Below are positions 41,263 through 50,268 of a DNA stretch of 64,000 bases, piece after piece (position 1 is the first letter of the stretch; the number at the start of each line of letters is the position of its first letter). Under the pieces are notes generated by a model, which worked only from the letters and a program-made list of their open reading frames with translations, made no database searches and was not told the origin of the DNA. The stretch comes from JAJTHC01 sp044348005 (GTDB lineage Bacteria; Cyanobacteriota; Vampirovibrionia; Vampirovibrionales; JAJTHC01), in NCBI GenBank assembly GCA_044348005.1, contig JBIKTR010000008.1, positions 29,539 through 93,538 of the forward strand, in the 5' to 3' direction. Position numbers and translations under genes: made by a program.

Positions 41263-41516
41263 GTCGTTTGTCAGAGACCTTTGCTCCGCCAAAGGTCTCC
41301 AACACCTCTAAAGGCGGTTTAAGGAGGGGGAAAGAGAAGGAAGTTGTTGCGGCTCTCCTTCTCTTCCCCCCTCCTTAAAAATCCTCCCCCCTTCTCATCC
41401 TCTTCGCTTGCTCCATTTTTTCCTGTGGGACGTCCGCAAAATCGCTCGGGGATTCGCAGTGCGCTCACCCGCTCGGATTTAGTGCTTGGACGTCGGCTGG
41501 TGCAACGAGTCAAAAA
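41263..41516 (-). repeat. Composite hairpin repeat, copy 1 (A-B modules)
   Basis: Read on the minus strand, module A (41428-41494) is bounded by GGACGTC inverted ends and contains CACTAAATCCGAGC. Module B has two stems: TTTAAGGAGGGGG paired with CCCCCCTCCTTAAA (41318-41379) and GAGACCTTTG paired with CAAAGGTCTC (41274-41299), joined by CCGCCTTTAGAGGTG. The tandem array at 41041-41262 follows as module R. The same order is found at 54407-54680. Confidence 0.85.
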
Positions 41517-41549
41517 ACAATACGTGATAATGTAGAATGGTGAACGAGT

Positions 41550-41760
41550 TGGTTGCTAAAAAACTTGCCGACAACGCACTAAATGCGAGGCTTCCGAGAC
41601 ATTTTGCGCACGGCAGGAACAACGGGAAAGCGAGAGGGGTGGGATTCTTAAGGGAGGGGGGCGACCAAGACCCTCCCTCCCTTAAGCCGCCTTTAGAGGT
41701 GTCGGAGACCTTTGGCGGAGCAAAGGTCTCTGACAAACGAGTAACCTTAAAAGGAGCTAA
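41550..41760 (+). repeat. Composite hairpin repeat, copy 3 (degenerate A, B)
   Basis: A shortened A module (about 41566-41614, with CACTAAATGCGAGG and CATTTTGCGC) is followed by a B module: CTTAAGGGAGGG paired with CCCTCCCTTAAG (41647-41686), CCGCCTTTAGAGGTG, and GAGACCTTTG paired with CAAAGGTCTC (41705-41730). It faces copy 1 head to head, and together they fill the 830-base gap 40945-41775, which has no gene. Confidence 0.8.
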
Positions 41761-41775
41761 GTTTACCAGACCCTT

Positions 41776-42753
41776 CTATATTTCAAGTAAGACTTTGAGC
41801 ATCCCTTTTTGCGCCGCGACTTCTAGCGCATGGACGCCATCCACCAACGCAAAACGACGCTGAATCAAGCGCTCCACAGGCACTTTCCCACTGGCAAGAG
41901 CCTCTAACGCCACATCAAACGGCCCACATCGAGACCCCACAATCGTCAGTTCATTCACCACCACAGGCGCAAGGTTTAAGCCCTTGGTGTCCGCCACCGT
42001 GCTTTTTAACACCAGTACGCCTCGGGGTTTTAATAGAGCAATGGCTTCTTCAATGCCTCCTGCCGTGCCGGTGGCTTCAACGACGACATCGGCGCCGACG
42101 AGGGGGGCGGTTTGCCCACTTAACACGGTGTGAATGCCTAAGCCTTCGACACAAGCAAGCTTTTCGCGGTGCCGCCCCACCAGTGTGACGTTTTCGCTAT
42201 GTAAACGCAATGCCATGGCGATCAATAAGCCCAATTTGCCGTCGCCCAATACGACGACTTTAACGCTTTTTTCGATTTTGACCTGCTCGACAATTTCAAA
42301 AGCAGCGGCGAGCGGTTCGACAAAAACGGCGGCTTCATCACTCACTGAATCAGGCACTTCATAGAGATTGCGAATAGGAGCCGTCACATAATGGGCAAAG
42401 GCACCGTGATGATTGACAATGCCGATGACGGATCGATTGGGGCAATGGTGCGGATGCCCACACGTGGCGCAGGACTTCATGCTTTGGGCTTCTTCACAAG
42501 CGGCGTTAATGTCCACACAAACGCGCTGGCCTACCCATTCAGGGGCGTCTGGGGCGTCTTCAACCACGCCCACAAACTCATGCCCCAAAATGCCTTGAAA
42601 GCCCATATACCCTTTAATAATTTCTAAATCGGTATTACAGACCCCCGCCTTTTTCACGCGAATGCGGGCTTCATTGGGCGCAAGGGGGGGCCAGTCCATT
42701 TCTGTGAGTCTCAGGCATTCGCCGTTCCAGAACAATCCTGTTGAATGAGGCAT
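41776..42753 (-). CDS. Zinc-dependent medium-chain alcohol dehydrogenase
   Basis: A 325-residue MDR-family oxidoreductase. The catalytic zinc site is seen as GVCNTDLEI near residue 34 with HEFVGVVED near 58; a structural zinc loop CATCGHPHHC lies near 95. The Rossmann fold follows with VVVLGDGKLGLLIAMAL near 165. It is closest in style to sorbitol/threonine dehydrogenases, but the substrate cannot be told. The ATG at 42753 is chosen because AAGGAAAG lies directly upstream, and the 54 residues before it have no family counterpart. It is flanked on its 3' side by the repeat cluster. Confidence 0.9.
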   Translation of the reverse strand: MPHSTGLFWNGECLRLTEMDWPPLAPNEARIRVKKAGVCNTDLEIIKGYMGFQGILGHEFVGVVEDAPDAPEWVGQRVCVDINAACEEAQSMKSCATCGHPHHCPNRSVIGIVNHHGAFAHYVTAPIRNLYEVPDSVSDEAAVFVEPLAAAFEIVEQVKIEKSVKVVVLGDGKLGLLIAMALRLHSENVTLVGRHREKLACVEGLGIHTVLSGQTAPLVGADVVVEATGTAGGIEEAIALLKPRGVLVLKSTVADTKGLNLAPVVVNELTIVGSRCGPFDVALEALASGKVPVERLIQRRFALVDGVHALEVAAQKGMLKVLLEI

Positions 42754-42886
42754 TTCTTTCCTTCCACCGTGGGCGTCTACACGTGCTTTATTAGACCGTA
42801 ACACACGCCACGCGTAGCCTAGCGTTTTCAAAAAACCTGCACACCGCTGTGTTAAGGCCGATTTTTTTGGATCTAAACCCGTGGGG

Positions 42887-43465
42887 CTACTTACGCACCT
42901 TCTTGTAAAAGCCAAACTGCACGGGCTTAAACGATTCTACTTCATCAAGCAAGGCTTGTTTTTCTCGGGTTAAGGTGTTGATTTTAGAACGAAGCGCATC
43001 GTTTTCGCTTTTGGTGCGAATTAATTCGACAACCACTTCATCTAAACCCGCCAAGCGGTCATCCAACAAGCGAGACATCTCATTTAAAATGTATTCTTTT
43101 GAATGGGTAATGGCCTGCACCACCGAAGAAATACCACTGGGGGCGGATTCCATTTCTAAGGGGGTGGCTTCATTTAGGCTGTAGCTGTGGGCGACTTGTA
43201 AGGCCGTCGAAGCGGGGGGGGTAATGAGCATCGGTACAATTTCAGAAAGGGGCTTGCCTTGACGATGTAGTTCAATGGCTTGTTTTAGAATATCTAAATC
43301 CGCTTGTGTAAAGTGCAATTGCTGGCTGGAAGAATCCATTTGGGGGGTTAATTTAAGGACTTGGGACAAGTTTTTGAGCGTGCTTTCTTGAATCTGAAAC
43401 AACTGGCACACATAAGGCGTGGCATACGGGTGGCTTTGTGTGGGGTTCAGTGTTGAAACATTCAT
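42887..43465 (-). CDS. MerR-like DNA-binding protein with coiled-coil end
   Basis: A 192-residue protein. The N-terminal 80 residues look like a MerR-type winged helix (YVCQLFQIQESTLKNLSQVL, then LHFTQADLDILKQAIELHRQ and GKPLSEIVPML). The C-terminal third is a predicted coiled coil (SENDALRSKINTLTREKQAL), which would give a dimer. An eight-C run codes ITPPAS in between. The ATG at 43465 has AAGGA eight bases upstream; two upstream starts in frame do not. It is divergent from lysA, so it could regulate that gene, but this is a guess from position. Confidence 0.7.
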   Translation of the reverse strand: MNVSTLNPTQSHPYATPYVCQLFQIQESTLKNLSQVLKLTPQMDSSSQQLHFTQADLDILKQAIELHRQGKPLSEIVPMLITPPASTALQVAHSYSLNEATPLEMESAPSGISSVVQAITHSKEYILNEMSRLLDDRLAGLDEVVVELIRTKSENDALRSKINTLTREKQALLDEVESFKPVQFGFYKKVRK

Positions 43466-43627
43466 GCGGATTTCCTTCATAGTATCTAATCGCAACATTA
43501 AGCATTATTGTACACCAAAACAACATAAATGGCTAGCCACTTGTCAATTCCGCATGTTGACGCTTTAATAAAGACGTTTAGTCCCTCAAGTCGTTTAAAC
43601 GACCCAAAATCAATAAAGGATTTTTAC

Positions 43628-44974
43628 ATGAGTACGCAAACCCCCTTATGGCAAGGTCAATCCATGGCCCCCCTTAGTTTTAAAGAATCGGTGGGGGATG
43701 CCAGCCTCGGCGGTGTTTCAATCGCCACGCTCGCACAAACCTACGGCACGCCGTTGTATGTGATGGACGCAGAGACCTTGCGCCACGCCTGTCGAGACTA
43801 TCAAGAAACGCTGGCCACGCATTACACGGCGGGGCATCAAGTGGTGTTGGCGTGTAAGTCGAACTTCAACGTGGGCTTGGCCAAGCTCATTGCCAGTGAA
43901 GGCCTTGGTTGTGATGTGGTTTCAGCAGGTGAGCTGATGACGGCCATTGAAGCGGGCATTTCGGGTGAAAAAATCGTGTTTAACGGCAATTTAAAATCAG
44001 AAGAAGAGCTGGCCTTAGCCATTGAACATCAGGTGAGTCGGATTATTTTAGACAACTTCGATGAAATTGAACGGGTGGCCAAAGTCGCTAAAGCAAAAGG
44101 CGTCAAAGTCAATGTGTTGGCTCGCGTGGCCCCTGGGATTGAATGCCATACGCATGACTACATTAAAACGGGGCAAAATGATTCAAAGTTCGGCTTTCCG
44201 CTGAATCGGGTGGATGAACTGCTAGAGGCGGTATTACAACACCCAGAACAACTCGACTTTAAGGGTATTCACGGGCATGTGGGTTCGCAGATTTTTGAAT
44301 TGCGCGCGTACCAAGATTTGGTGTCCATTTTCTTTCAGGAAATGGATCGCATTCGTCAGAAATACGGTATGACGCTGCCCGATTTAGATCTAGGCGGTGG
44401 CTGGGGCATTGCGTATACTCAGGCCGATTCACCCCTGCCCATTCCCACCTTGATTCAAACCGTGGTTGAAGCTGTCAAAGCGTCTGCTCAAGCGTTCAAT
44501 TACCCATTGCCTCGCTTGTTGTTTGAACCGGGGCGGAGCCTCATGGCGCGCGCGGGGGTGACGATCTACACGGTGGGGGCGCGTAAAGAAGTGGAAGGCG
44601 CCCTGCCTTACATTGCCGTGGATGGTGGAATGGGAGACAACATTCGCCCTGCGCTTTACCAAGCCGAATACTCGGCGTGCGTGGTGAACCAACTCGGCAA
44701 GGCCACCCCTGTAGAAGCCGTGCGAGTCGTGGGCAAGTACTGCGAAAGTGGGGATGTCGTCCTGCGTCGCTTTGAAGGGCCGGCGATGAAGAATGGGGAT
44801 TTGCTCTTGATTTTTGGGACGGGGGCGTACAACTACACCATGGCCTCTACCTATAACCGTATTGGGCGCCCTGCCATGGTGCTGGTGGAAAACGGCCAGC
44901 ATGGCGTGTTAATCGAACGTGAATCGGTCCGCGATTTACTGGCCTTGGATCGTGTGCCTAGCTGGTTGGCGTAA
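43628..44974 (+). CDS. lysA: Diaminopimelate decarboxylase
   Basis: The PLP enzyme for the last step of lysine synthesis. The 448-residue product has the PLP lysine in LACKSNFNVG near residue 77, the HVGSQI motif near 219, the GGGWGIAYT glycine loop near 257, EPGRSLMARAG near 299, and the active-site Cys in GKYCESGD near 363. AAAGGA lies ten bases before the ATG at 43628, and upstream in-frame starts give no family match. Along with dapL it covers the diaminopimelate pathway. Its 3' end overlaps the CDGSH gene by 17 bases on the other strand. Confidence 0.96.
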   Translation: MSTQTPLWQGQSMAPLSFKESVGDASLGGVSIATLAQTYGTPLYVMDAETLRHACRDYQETLATHYTAGHQVVLACKSNFNVGLAKLIASEGLGCDVVSAGELMTAIEAGISGEKIVFNGNLKSEEELALAIEHQVSRIILDNFDEIERVAKVAKAKGVKVNVLARVAPGIECHTHDYIKTGQNDSKFGFPLNRVDELLEAVLQHPEQLDFKGIHGHVGSQIFELRAYQDLVSIFFQEMDRIRQKYGMTLPDLDLGGGWGIAYTQADSPLPIPTLIQTVVEAVKASAQAFNYPLPRLLFEPGRSLMARAGVTIYTVGARKEVEGALPYIAVDGGMGDNIRPALYQAEYSACVVNQLGKATPVEAVRVVGKYCESGDVVLRRFEGPAMKNGDLLLIFGTGAYNYTMASTYNRIGRPAMVLVENGQHGVLIERESVRDLLALDRVPSWLA

Positions 44975-45233
44975 GCATTGCATGTGAACCGTCGCAGAAG
45001 GGGAAGTTTTTAGACTGTTTGCATCGGCACAAGGCCACGGTTTCAGCGACTTCGGTGACTTCAAACACTTGCGGACGGTACATCGTCCCACGGTGAGCGG
45101 CGTCACAAAACGTGCCGTCCGCACTTAGGCCACAGGTGCAAAACGCATAGCGACTCGGTTCAAGGGTCAAGACACTGGGGCTGTTGGCGGCCACTTTAGG
45201 CAACGATTCAGGGGGTTTTTCTTCAGGGGTCAT
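44958..45233 (-). CDS. Dual CDGSH iron-sulfur protein
   Basis: A 91-residue protein with two zinc-finger-like CDGSH motifs: CTCGLSADGTFCDAAH near residue 32 and CRCKQSKNFPFCDGSH near 68. Each would hold a 2Fe-2S cluster with three Cys and one His, as in the mitoNEET-related CISD3 type. The first copy has DAAH in place of DGSH but keeps the ligands. A redox or electron-transfer role is likely. It ends inside the convergent lysA gene and starts 12 bases after mqnC's reading direction neighbour, so it probably follows mqnC in one transcript. Confidence 0.88.
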   Translation of the reverse strand: MTPEEKPPESLPKVAANSPSVLTLEPSRYAFCTCGLSADGTFCDAAHRGTMYRPQVFEVTEVAETVALCRCKQSKNFPFCDGSHAMLTPTS

Positions 45234-45245
45234 AGAGTGGTTTCC

Positions 45246-46418
45246 TTAGGGTTGGGGGAAGGTCTTTAAAATACGATACGCGGTATTGCGTTGGGCGGCA
45301 TCGCGCCCCAGCGGATGAATAATGTTCAGCACGTCTTCCACCCCACGGTTCACATGCTGAACGCCGGCTTGGGTCACAACATGTTCTTCAAGCACAAGGC
45401 CCCCCATGTCATTGGCGCCAAAACACAAGGCGGTTTGGCAGATTTTTTCGCCTTGGGTCAACCAACTGCTTTGAATGTTGGGGATGTTGTCCAACACCAA
45501 GCGGGCGATGGCCACCACGCGTAAAAAATCGACGCCTGTGGCTTGGTATTCAATGGGCATGTGCTGTAATTGCGTAAAGGGGGCTTGAAACGTCCAGGGA
45601 ATGAAGGCGGTGAATCCGCTGGTGGCGTCTTGCAGGTGGCGAATTTGAAAGAGGTGATCAATAATATGCCACGGCTGTTCAGTCATGCCAAACATCATGG
45701 TGGCAGTGGTTTTTAGCCCCACGTGATGCGCCACTTCCATGACTTCAAGCCAGCCGTGTGTATTGATTTTTTTGGGACTCACACGGTGGCGAATATCGTC
45801 GTGCAGAATCTCAGCCCCCGCACCGGGGATGCTGTCTAAGCCGGCTTCCCTTAAGCGTTGAATCACGTCAAACAAAGACGCCCCGTTGGCGTGCGCCAGC
45901 TGTGAAATTTCAGACGTTGAAAAGGCATGCAAGGTCAAGCTCGGGAAATCGGCTTTCAAGCGCTGTAAAACATCGGTATAATACGAAAAAGGTAGGGCAG
46001 GATTAACGCCGCCTTGAAGCAAGAACTGCGTACCATCCGCATCTACGAGGCGTTGGGCTTTTTCAGCAATTTGATCATAGTCTAGCACATAGGCATCGGG
46101 GGCATCGGCATGGCGGTAAAAGGCACAGAACTTGCAATCCACATTGCAAATGTTCGTGTAGTTCACGTTGGCGTCAATCACAAAGGTAATCGGGGCATCT
46201 GCGGGGTGATACACGGCTTTCACCGATTCGGATCTGGCAGCGAGTTCGTACAAGTCGGCGTGTTCAAACAACCGCAAGGCTTCTTCAAAGTTTAAGCGTT
46301 GGGCCTTTAGGGCATCAGGCAAGACATAGGGCGTGGCATGACTCACAAAGCCTTGGGGGGCGTCGTTCAGGGCGTTCAACTGAACCAAGGTGGGTCGGAT
46401 GTCTTCAAGCGTCGTCAT
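45246..46418 (-). CDS. mqnC: Radical SAM enzyme MqnC (cyclic dehypoxanthine futalosine synthase)
   Basis: MqnC closes the ring of dehypoxanthine futalosine in the alternative menaquinone pathway. The 390-residue product has the 4Fe-4S motif CNVDCKFCAFYR near residue 91, the QGGVNP motif near 138, GLDSIPGAGAEIL near 194, the RHRVSPKK segment, and TTATMMFGMTEQP, all matching MqnC rather than its relative MqnE. It suggests that the organism makes menaquinone by the futalosine route. It is co-directional with speE upstream and the CDGSH gene downstream, with short gaps. Confidence 0.88.
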   Translation of the reverse strand: MTTLEDIRPTLVQLNALNDAPQGFVSHATPYVLPDALKAQRLNFEEALRLFEHADLYELAARSESVKAVYHPADAPITFVIDANVNYTNICNVDCKFCAFYRHADAPDAYVLDYDQIAEKAQRLVDADGTQFLLQGGVNPALPFSYYTDVLQRLKADFPSLTLHAFSTSEISQLAHANGASLFDVIQRLREAGLDSIPGAGAEILHDDIRHRVSPKKINTHGWLEVMEVAHHVGLKTTATMMFGMTEQPWHIIDHLFQIRHLQDATSGFTAFIPWTFQAPFTQLQHMPIEYQATGVDFLRVVAIARLVLDNIPNIQSSWLTQGEKICQTALCFGANDMGGLVLEEHVVTQAGVQHVNRGVEDVLNIIHPLGRDAAQRNTAYRILKTFPQP

Positions 46419-46463
46419 AAAAAGGCTACCTATCTATAAAATACAAGGGTCTTCCATAAAGCC

Positions 46464-47387
46464 TTAGGCTCCATGGGGGGTGTTTCGATGCAACGTCGGG
46501 CGAATCAGGGTTTTCATCAAAGTCGGATGAGCAAACGCCCCGTGATGCAAGTCATAGTTGTAATACTTCAACGGACGCTCCTCCGTTTCTAAAGACGCCA
46601 CATAATCCGCGGTAATCGCCCCCCACGGGTTCACTTCGGCGGACTTGGTGCAGAAGCTCCACGTCCACAAATGCCCTGGGTAGGTGGGGATTGTGCCGTA
46701 ATAGCCGGTGACGTGATCAAACACATCGTGCAACACATCGTAAATGCGAGACATGCCCACATGATCCGCAAAAGGCGATTCGGTTTGGGCCGTCAAAATC
46801 CCCTGAGGCGTCAAGGCGCGCTTGGCGTTATTGTAAAAGTCCTGCGTAAACAAACCCACCCCCGGCCCAATGGGATCGGTGGAATCCACCAAGATAACAT
46901 CAAAGCTTTCAGGTTCGGCGTTTTTCATGTAGTCGACACCATCGGCGACTAGCACCGTGGCGCGCGGGTCGTCAAAACAACAGCCGATCGTGGGAAAGTA
47001 GTCCCGCCCCGCTTGAATGACGGCCCCGTCAATTTCACATAAGACGACTTCTTTCACGCTGGGGTGACGCAAGACTTCTCGAAGGGTTCCGCCGTCTCCG
47101 CCACCGATAATCAGCACACGCTGGGCGGGCGTGGCCAAAGACGACAACGGCACATGCGCGATCATTTCATGGTAGACGAACTCGTCTCGTTCGGTGGTCA
47201 TCACCAAGCCGTCAAGGAGCATAAGATTGCCGTAGGTGCTGGTTTTAAGCACATCGAGCTGTTGAAAGGCACTTTGTTGGCGATGCAGGACTTCTTCAAT
47301 TTTAAAGCTAAAGGCGGTGCCTTCATTGCGTTCGGTGACCCATAAATCCATGGCGCTGGCCGGCGTTTCGTTTGACGTTGCTTGCAT
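46464..47387 (-). CDS. speE: Spermidine synthase (polyamine aminopropyltransferase)
   Basis: SpeE transfers an aminopropyl group from decarboxylated SAM to putrescine. The 307-residue product has YHEMIAHVPL near residue 64, the glycine loop VLIIGGGDGGTLREVLRHP near 87, CEID near 110, ADGVDYM near 142 and the catalytic DSTDPIGPG near 161. The ATG at 47387 has AAGGAG nine bases before it; an ATG 33 bases up lacks a site. It lies about 45 bases upstream of mqnC on the same strand. Confidence 0.94.
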   Translation of the reverse strand: MQATSNETPASAMDLWVTERNEGTAFSFKIEEVLHRQQSAFQQLDVLKTSTYGNLMLLDGLVMTTERDEFVYHEMIAHVPLSSLATPAQRVLIIGGGDGGTLREVLRHPSVKEVVLCEIDGAVIQAGRDYFPTIGCCFDDPRATVLVADGVDYMKNAEPESFDVILVDSTDPIGPGVGLFTQDFYNNAKRALTPQGILTAQTESPFADHVGMSRIYDVLHDVFDHVTGYYGTIPTYPGHLWTWSFCTKSAEVNPWGAITADYVASLETEERPLKYYNYDLHHGAFAHPTLMKTLIRPTLHRNTPHGA

Positions 47388-47493
47388 GTGAAAGACTCCT
47401 TCATCTTCGTTGTGTGGCATGCCTTTATTGTAGCAAAAACAAGAAAGATGTATAGAAAGCGCGTCGAAAGTCCCCCTTCACACGCCCGCGGGT

Positions 47494-50142
47494 TTACAGC
47501 GAAAACTGACGCACGGCTTCCGCCAAGGCGTGGCCGTGCTTGCCACCGGCTTGGGCAAAGGTGGGTTTGCCTCCGCCGCCCCCGCCACAGGCGTACGCCA
47601 ACTGCTTCACCAGCTCACCGGCTTTAATGCCATGAGTTTTTACCACCGCATCCGCCACCCACGCCAAAATCAGCGCTGCGCCTTCTGCCGTCACACTGCC
47701 CAAAATCAGCACCCCCTTCTGCGTGCTTTGGTTCATCACCGCTTCGCCGAGCGCTTTTAAGGCATCGGGGCTAGCTTCTGGAATCAAATGCTTCACTAAA
47801 GGCACGGCGTCTGTCGACGCGTTCAACGCATCAACCAATTCACCCACTTGGTTCAATAGGGCTTTTTCTTCTAAGGCGCCAAGCGTTTTTTCAAGTCGCT
47901 TGAGCTCTTCTTGAAGCTTTTGCACGCGAGTGTGAACTTCCGCACTGGGGACTTTAAAATGGGTGGCCAGTTGCTTGAGCTGATTGTCGGCTTGTCGAAA
48001 TTGACGGTACGCTTCATAGCCCGCCACAAACTCCAATCGACGCACCCCCGCCGCCAACGCCGATTCCTGATTCAGTTTCACCACCCCAATGCTTGCCGTG
48101 TTAGGGACATGAGTCCCCCCACAGAGTTCTTTTGAATGCGAGCCGATGGCCACCACGCGCACGGTGTCGCCATATTTTTCGCCAAACATCATCACCGCCC
48201 CCGATGTTTTGGCCTCTTCCAGACTGGCGTGCACAATGCCAGTGGGTTCATCCGCTTGAATCCACTGATTCACCAAGCCTTCAATTTGAGTCAATTCATC
48301 CAGGCTAAGCGCACGATTAAAACTAAAGTCAAAGCGAGCCGATTCCGCCGACACATAGCTCCCTGCTTGAGCGACTTCATCGCCCAGCACTTTTTTCAAC
48401 GCTGCGTGCAGTAAATGCGTGGCACTATGATGCAAGGTCACTTTTGCCCGATGCACGTCGTCGACTTCCGCCGTCAACACATCGCCTTCACTAATGCCGT
48501 CGCCTTGATCATACACACAGTCATGCACGAATAGATCGCCGACTTTTTGGACATCTTTAACCAACACGGTGAGGGCTTGTTGCCCCGCTTCAAGCTGTAA
48601 CTGGCCCATATCGCCGACTTGCCCCCCGCTTTCGCCGTAAAAGGGGGTTTTGTCTAACACGCATTGAAACGCCGTATTCACCCCTGAAACGGTTGAAACA
48701 CGCTCTCCATTAAGGATGAGTGCTTTTACCGTGACGACTTCACTAAGGCTGTCGTAGCCGACGAATTCGGTGGCGCCGATCTCTTGGTAAAGTTCTGTAA
48801 AAAGTTGATCTTCAAGGACGCCCACGCTTTTTCGGGCCGAACGCGCCAAGGTTTTGGCACGGTTCATGGCCTCAGCAAAGCCCTGTTCATCCAAACTCAT
48901 GCCCCGTTCTTTGACGATGTCTCGCGTGAGTTCAACAGGAAAGCCGTAGGTATCGTAGAGCTTGAAGGCTTCTTCGCCGTCTAAGACGTTTCCGTTTAAG
49001 TCGTCCAACACATCTTCTAAGCGTTTACTGCCTTTGTCAAGCGTTTCTAGGAATCGAGCTTCTTCTCGTTCTAAGGTGGCTTGGGTGTACGCAAAGCGTG
49101 CGATGAGTTCAGGGTATTGATGCCCATATTCTGCTTTAATAATCGGTAAAATGGCGTGTAAGAAAGGTTTTTCCATGCCTAGAAATGTTTTGCCAAAACG
49201 AACGGCGCGTCTCAACACCATGCGAATGATATAGCCACGCCCTTCATTGGAAGGCACCACGCCATCGGCCATGGTAAAGGCCAGCAAACGCAGGTGATCC
49301 GCCACAATTTTAAGCGCCACATCCGTTTCTTCGGACTGCTTATAAGGCACGCCTGTATACGCCGTCACAGCAGTCACTATGTTTTGAAACAAGTCTGTTT
49401 CAAAGGTATTGTCGACCCCTTGCACCACCATGGCGAGGCGTTCTAGCCCTGCACCCGTGTCCACATTCTTATGTTCCAGTGGCGTAATGGTGCCGTCAAG
49501 GTCTTGAAATAGCTCCATCAGCACTAAGTTCCAGATTTCAATCAAACGAGTGTCTAAATCATCGTCAGGATTTTGCGTTAAATCATAATGAATTTCGGTA
49601 CACGGCCCACACGGCCCTGAAGCTCCAGGAGGCCCCCAGAAGTTGTCTTTTTTTCCGCAGCGAAACAAGCGTTCAGCAGGTACGCCCACGACGTCTTGCC
49701 AAATGCGGTAACTGGCTTCATCTTCTTCGTAAACCGAAACCCACAAGCGTTCAGGATCCAGCCCCAAGACTTCGGTGCAAAACTCCCAGCTCCACGGAAT
49801 GACCTCTTCACGGAAGTAGTCGCCAAAGCTAAAGTTGCCCAACATTTCAAAAAAGGTGTGGTGACGTGGGGTGCGTCCGATATTTTCAAGGTCGCTGTCT
49901 TTGCCTGAAACGCGGGCGCATTTTTGCACGGTGGTCAGTCGTGGGGGAGTCGGGCGGGGTTCAATGCCCAAAAAAATCGGCACAAAGGGCAACATCCCCG
50001 CAGGGGTCAATAAAACCGTGGGGTTGTTAATGGGAATTAAACTGGCGGAGGCTTTGCGTTGGTGGTTATATTTCTGTTCAAAAAAACTTAGAAAGGCTTC
50101 ACGAATTTCAGCGCCTGTAAAGGGTTTGGATAAAGTGGACAT
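47494..50142 (-). CDS. alaS: Alanyl-tRNA synthetase
   Basis: An 882-residue class II synthetase of normal length. The N-terminal catalytic core begins with EIREAFLSFFEQKYNH and includes LTPAGMLPFVPIFLG and FFEMLGNFSFGDYF. The editing domain has the zinc ligands HHSATHLLHAAL near residue 575 and CGGTHV near 673. The C-terminal part has a coiled coil and the glycine-rich GGGGGGKPTFAQAGG end of the C-Ala domain. It is a single gene with its start about 125 bases from the divergent phosphorylase gene. Confidence 0.97.
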   Translation of the reverse strand: MSTLSKPFTGAEIREAFLSFFEQKYNHQRKASASLIPINNPTVLLTPAGMLPFVPIFLGIEPRPTPPRLTTVQKCARVSGKDSDLENIGRTPRHHTFFEMLGNFSFGDYFREEVIPWSWEFCTEVLGLDPERLWVSVYEEDEASYRIWQDVVGVPAERLFRCGKKDNFWGPPGASGPCGPCTEIHYDLTQNPDDDLDTRLIEIWNLVLMELFQDLDGTITPLEHKNVDTGAGLERLAMVVQGVDNTFETDLFQNIVTAVTAYTGVPYKQSEETDVALKIVADHLRLLAFTMADGVVPSNEGRGYIIRMVLRRAVRFGKTFLGMEKPFLHAILPIIKAEYGHQYPELIARFAYTQATLEREEARFLETLDKGSKRLEDVLDDLNGNVLDGEEAFKLYDTYGFPVELTRDIVKERGMSLDEQGFAEAMNRAKTLARSARKSVGVLEDQLFTELYQEIGATEFVGYDSLSEVVTVKALILNGERVSTVSGVNTAFQCVLDKTPFYGESGGQVGDMGQLQLEAGQQALTVLVKDVQKVGDLFVHDCVYDQGDGISEGDVLTAEVDDVHRAKVTLHHSATHLLHAALKKVLGDEVAQAGSYVSAESARFDFSFNRALSLDELTQIEGLVNQWIQADEPTGIVHASLEEAKTSGAVMMFGEKYGDTVRVVAIGSHSKELCGGTHVPNTASIGVVKLNQESALAAGVRRLEFVAGYEAYRQFRQADNQLKQLATHFKVPSAEVHTRVQKLQEELKRLEKTLGALEEKALLNQVGELVDALNASTDAVPLVKHLIPEASPDALKALGEAVMNQSTQKGVLILGSVTAEGAALILAWVADAVVKTHGIKAGELVKQLAYACGGGGGGKPTFAQAGGKHGHALAEAVRQFSL

Positions 50143-50204
50143 AAGACAAAGGGCTCCCTAGTCAACGTGGTAAACCATTGTATCATAGCATAAATACTGG
50201 AGCC

Positions 50205-50233
50205 TTGAGCGTATGCGATGTTTTTCGTACAAT
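50205..50233 (+). promoter_or_regulatory. Promoter of the nucleoside phosphorylase gene
   Basis: TTGAGC and TACAAT are 17 bases apart, and transcription would begin about 30 bases before the ATG at 50269. Confidence 0.65.
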
Positions 50234-50268
50234 AAAACAACACACAACCCCGTAGGAGCTTCCCCCGC

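Noticed and set aside
41108..41378. Membrane peptides encoded by the 64-base tandem repeat
   Set aside because: The frames are hydrophobic only because the repeat is rich in T; there is no start context and the frame lengths follow the repeat limits.
41428..41494. Integron attC site
   Set aside because: Module A is bounded by inverted GGACGTC ends and folds, but the attC core (GTTRRRY with its partner) is missing and no integron integrase is present.
41537..41863. A 108-codon frame between the composite repeats
   Set aside because: It runs through an A module and a B hairpin and into the dehydrogenase gene on the other strand; it has no ribosome binding site and no recognisable product.
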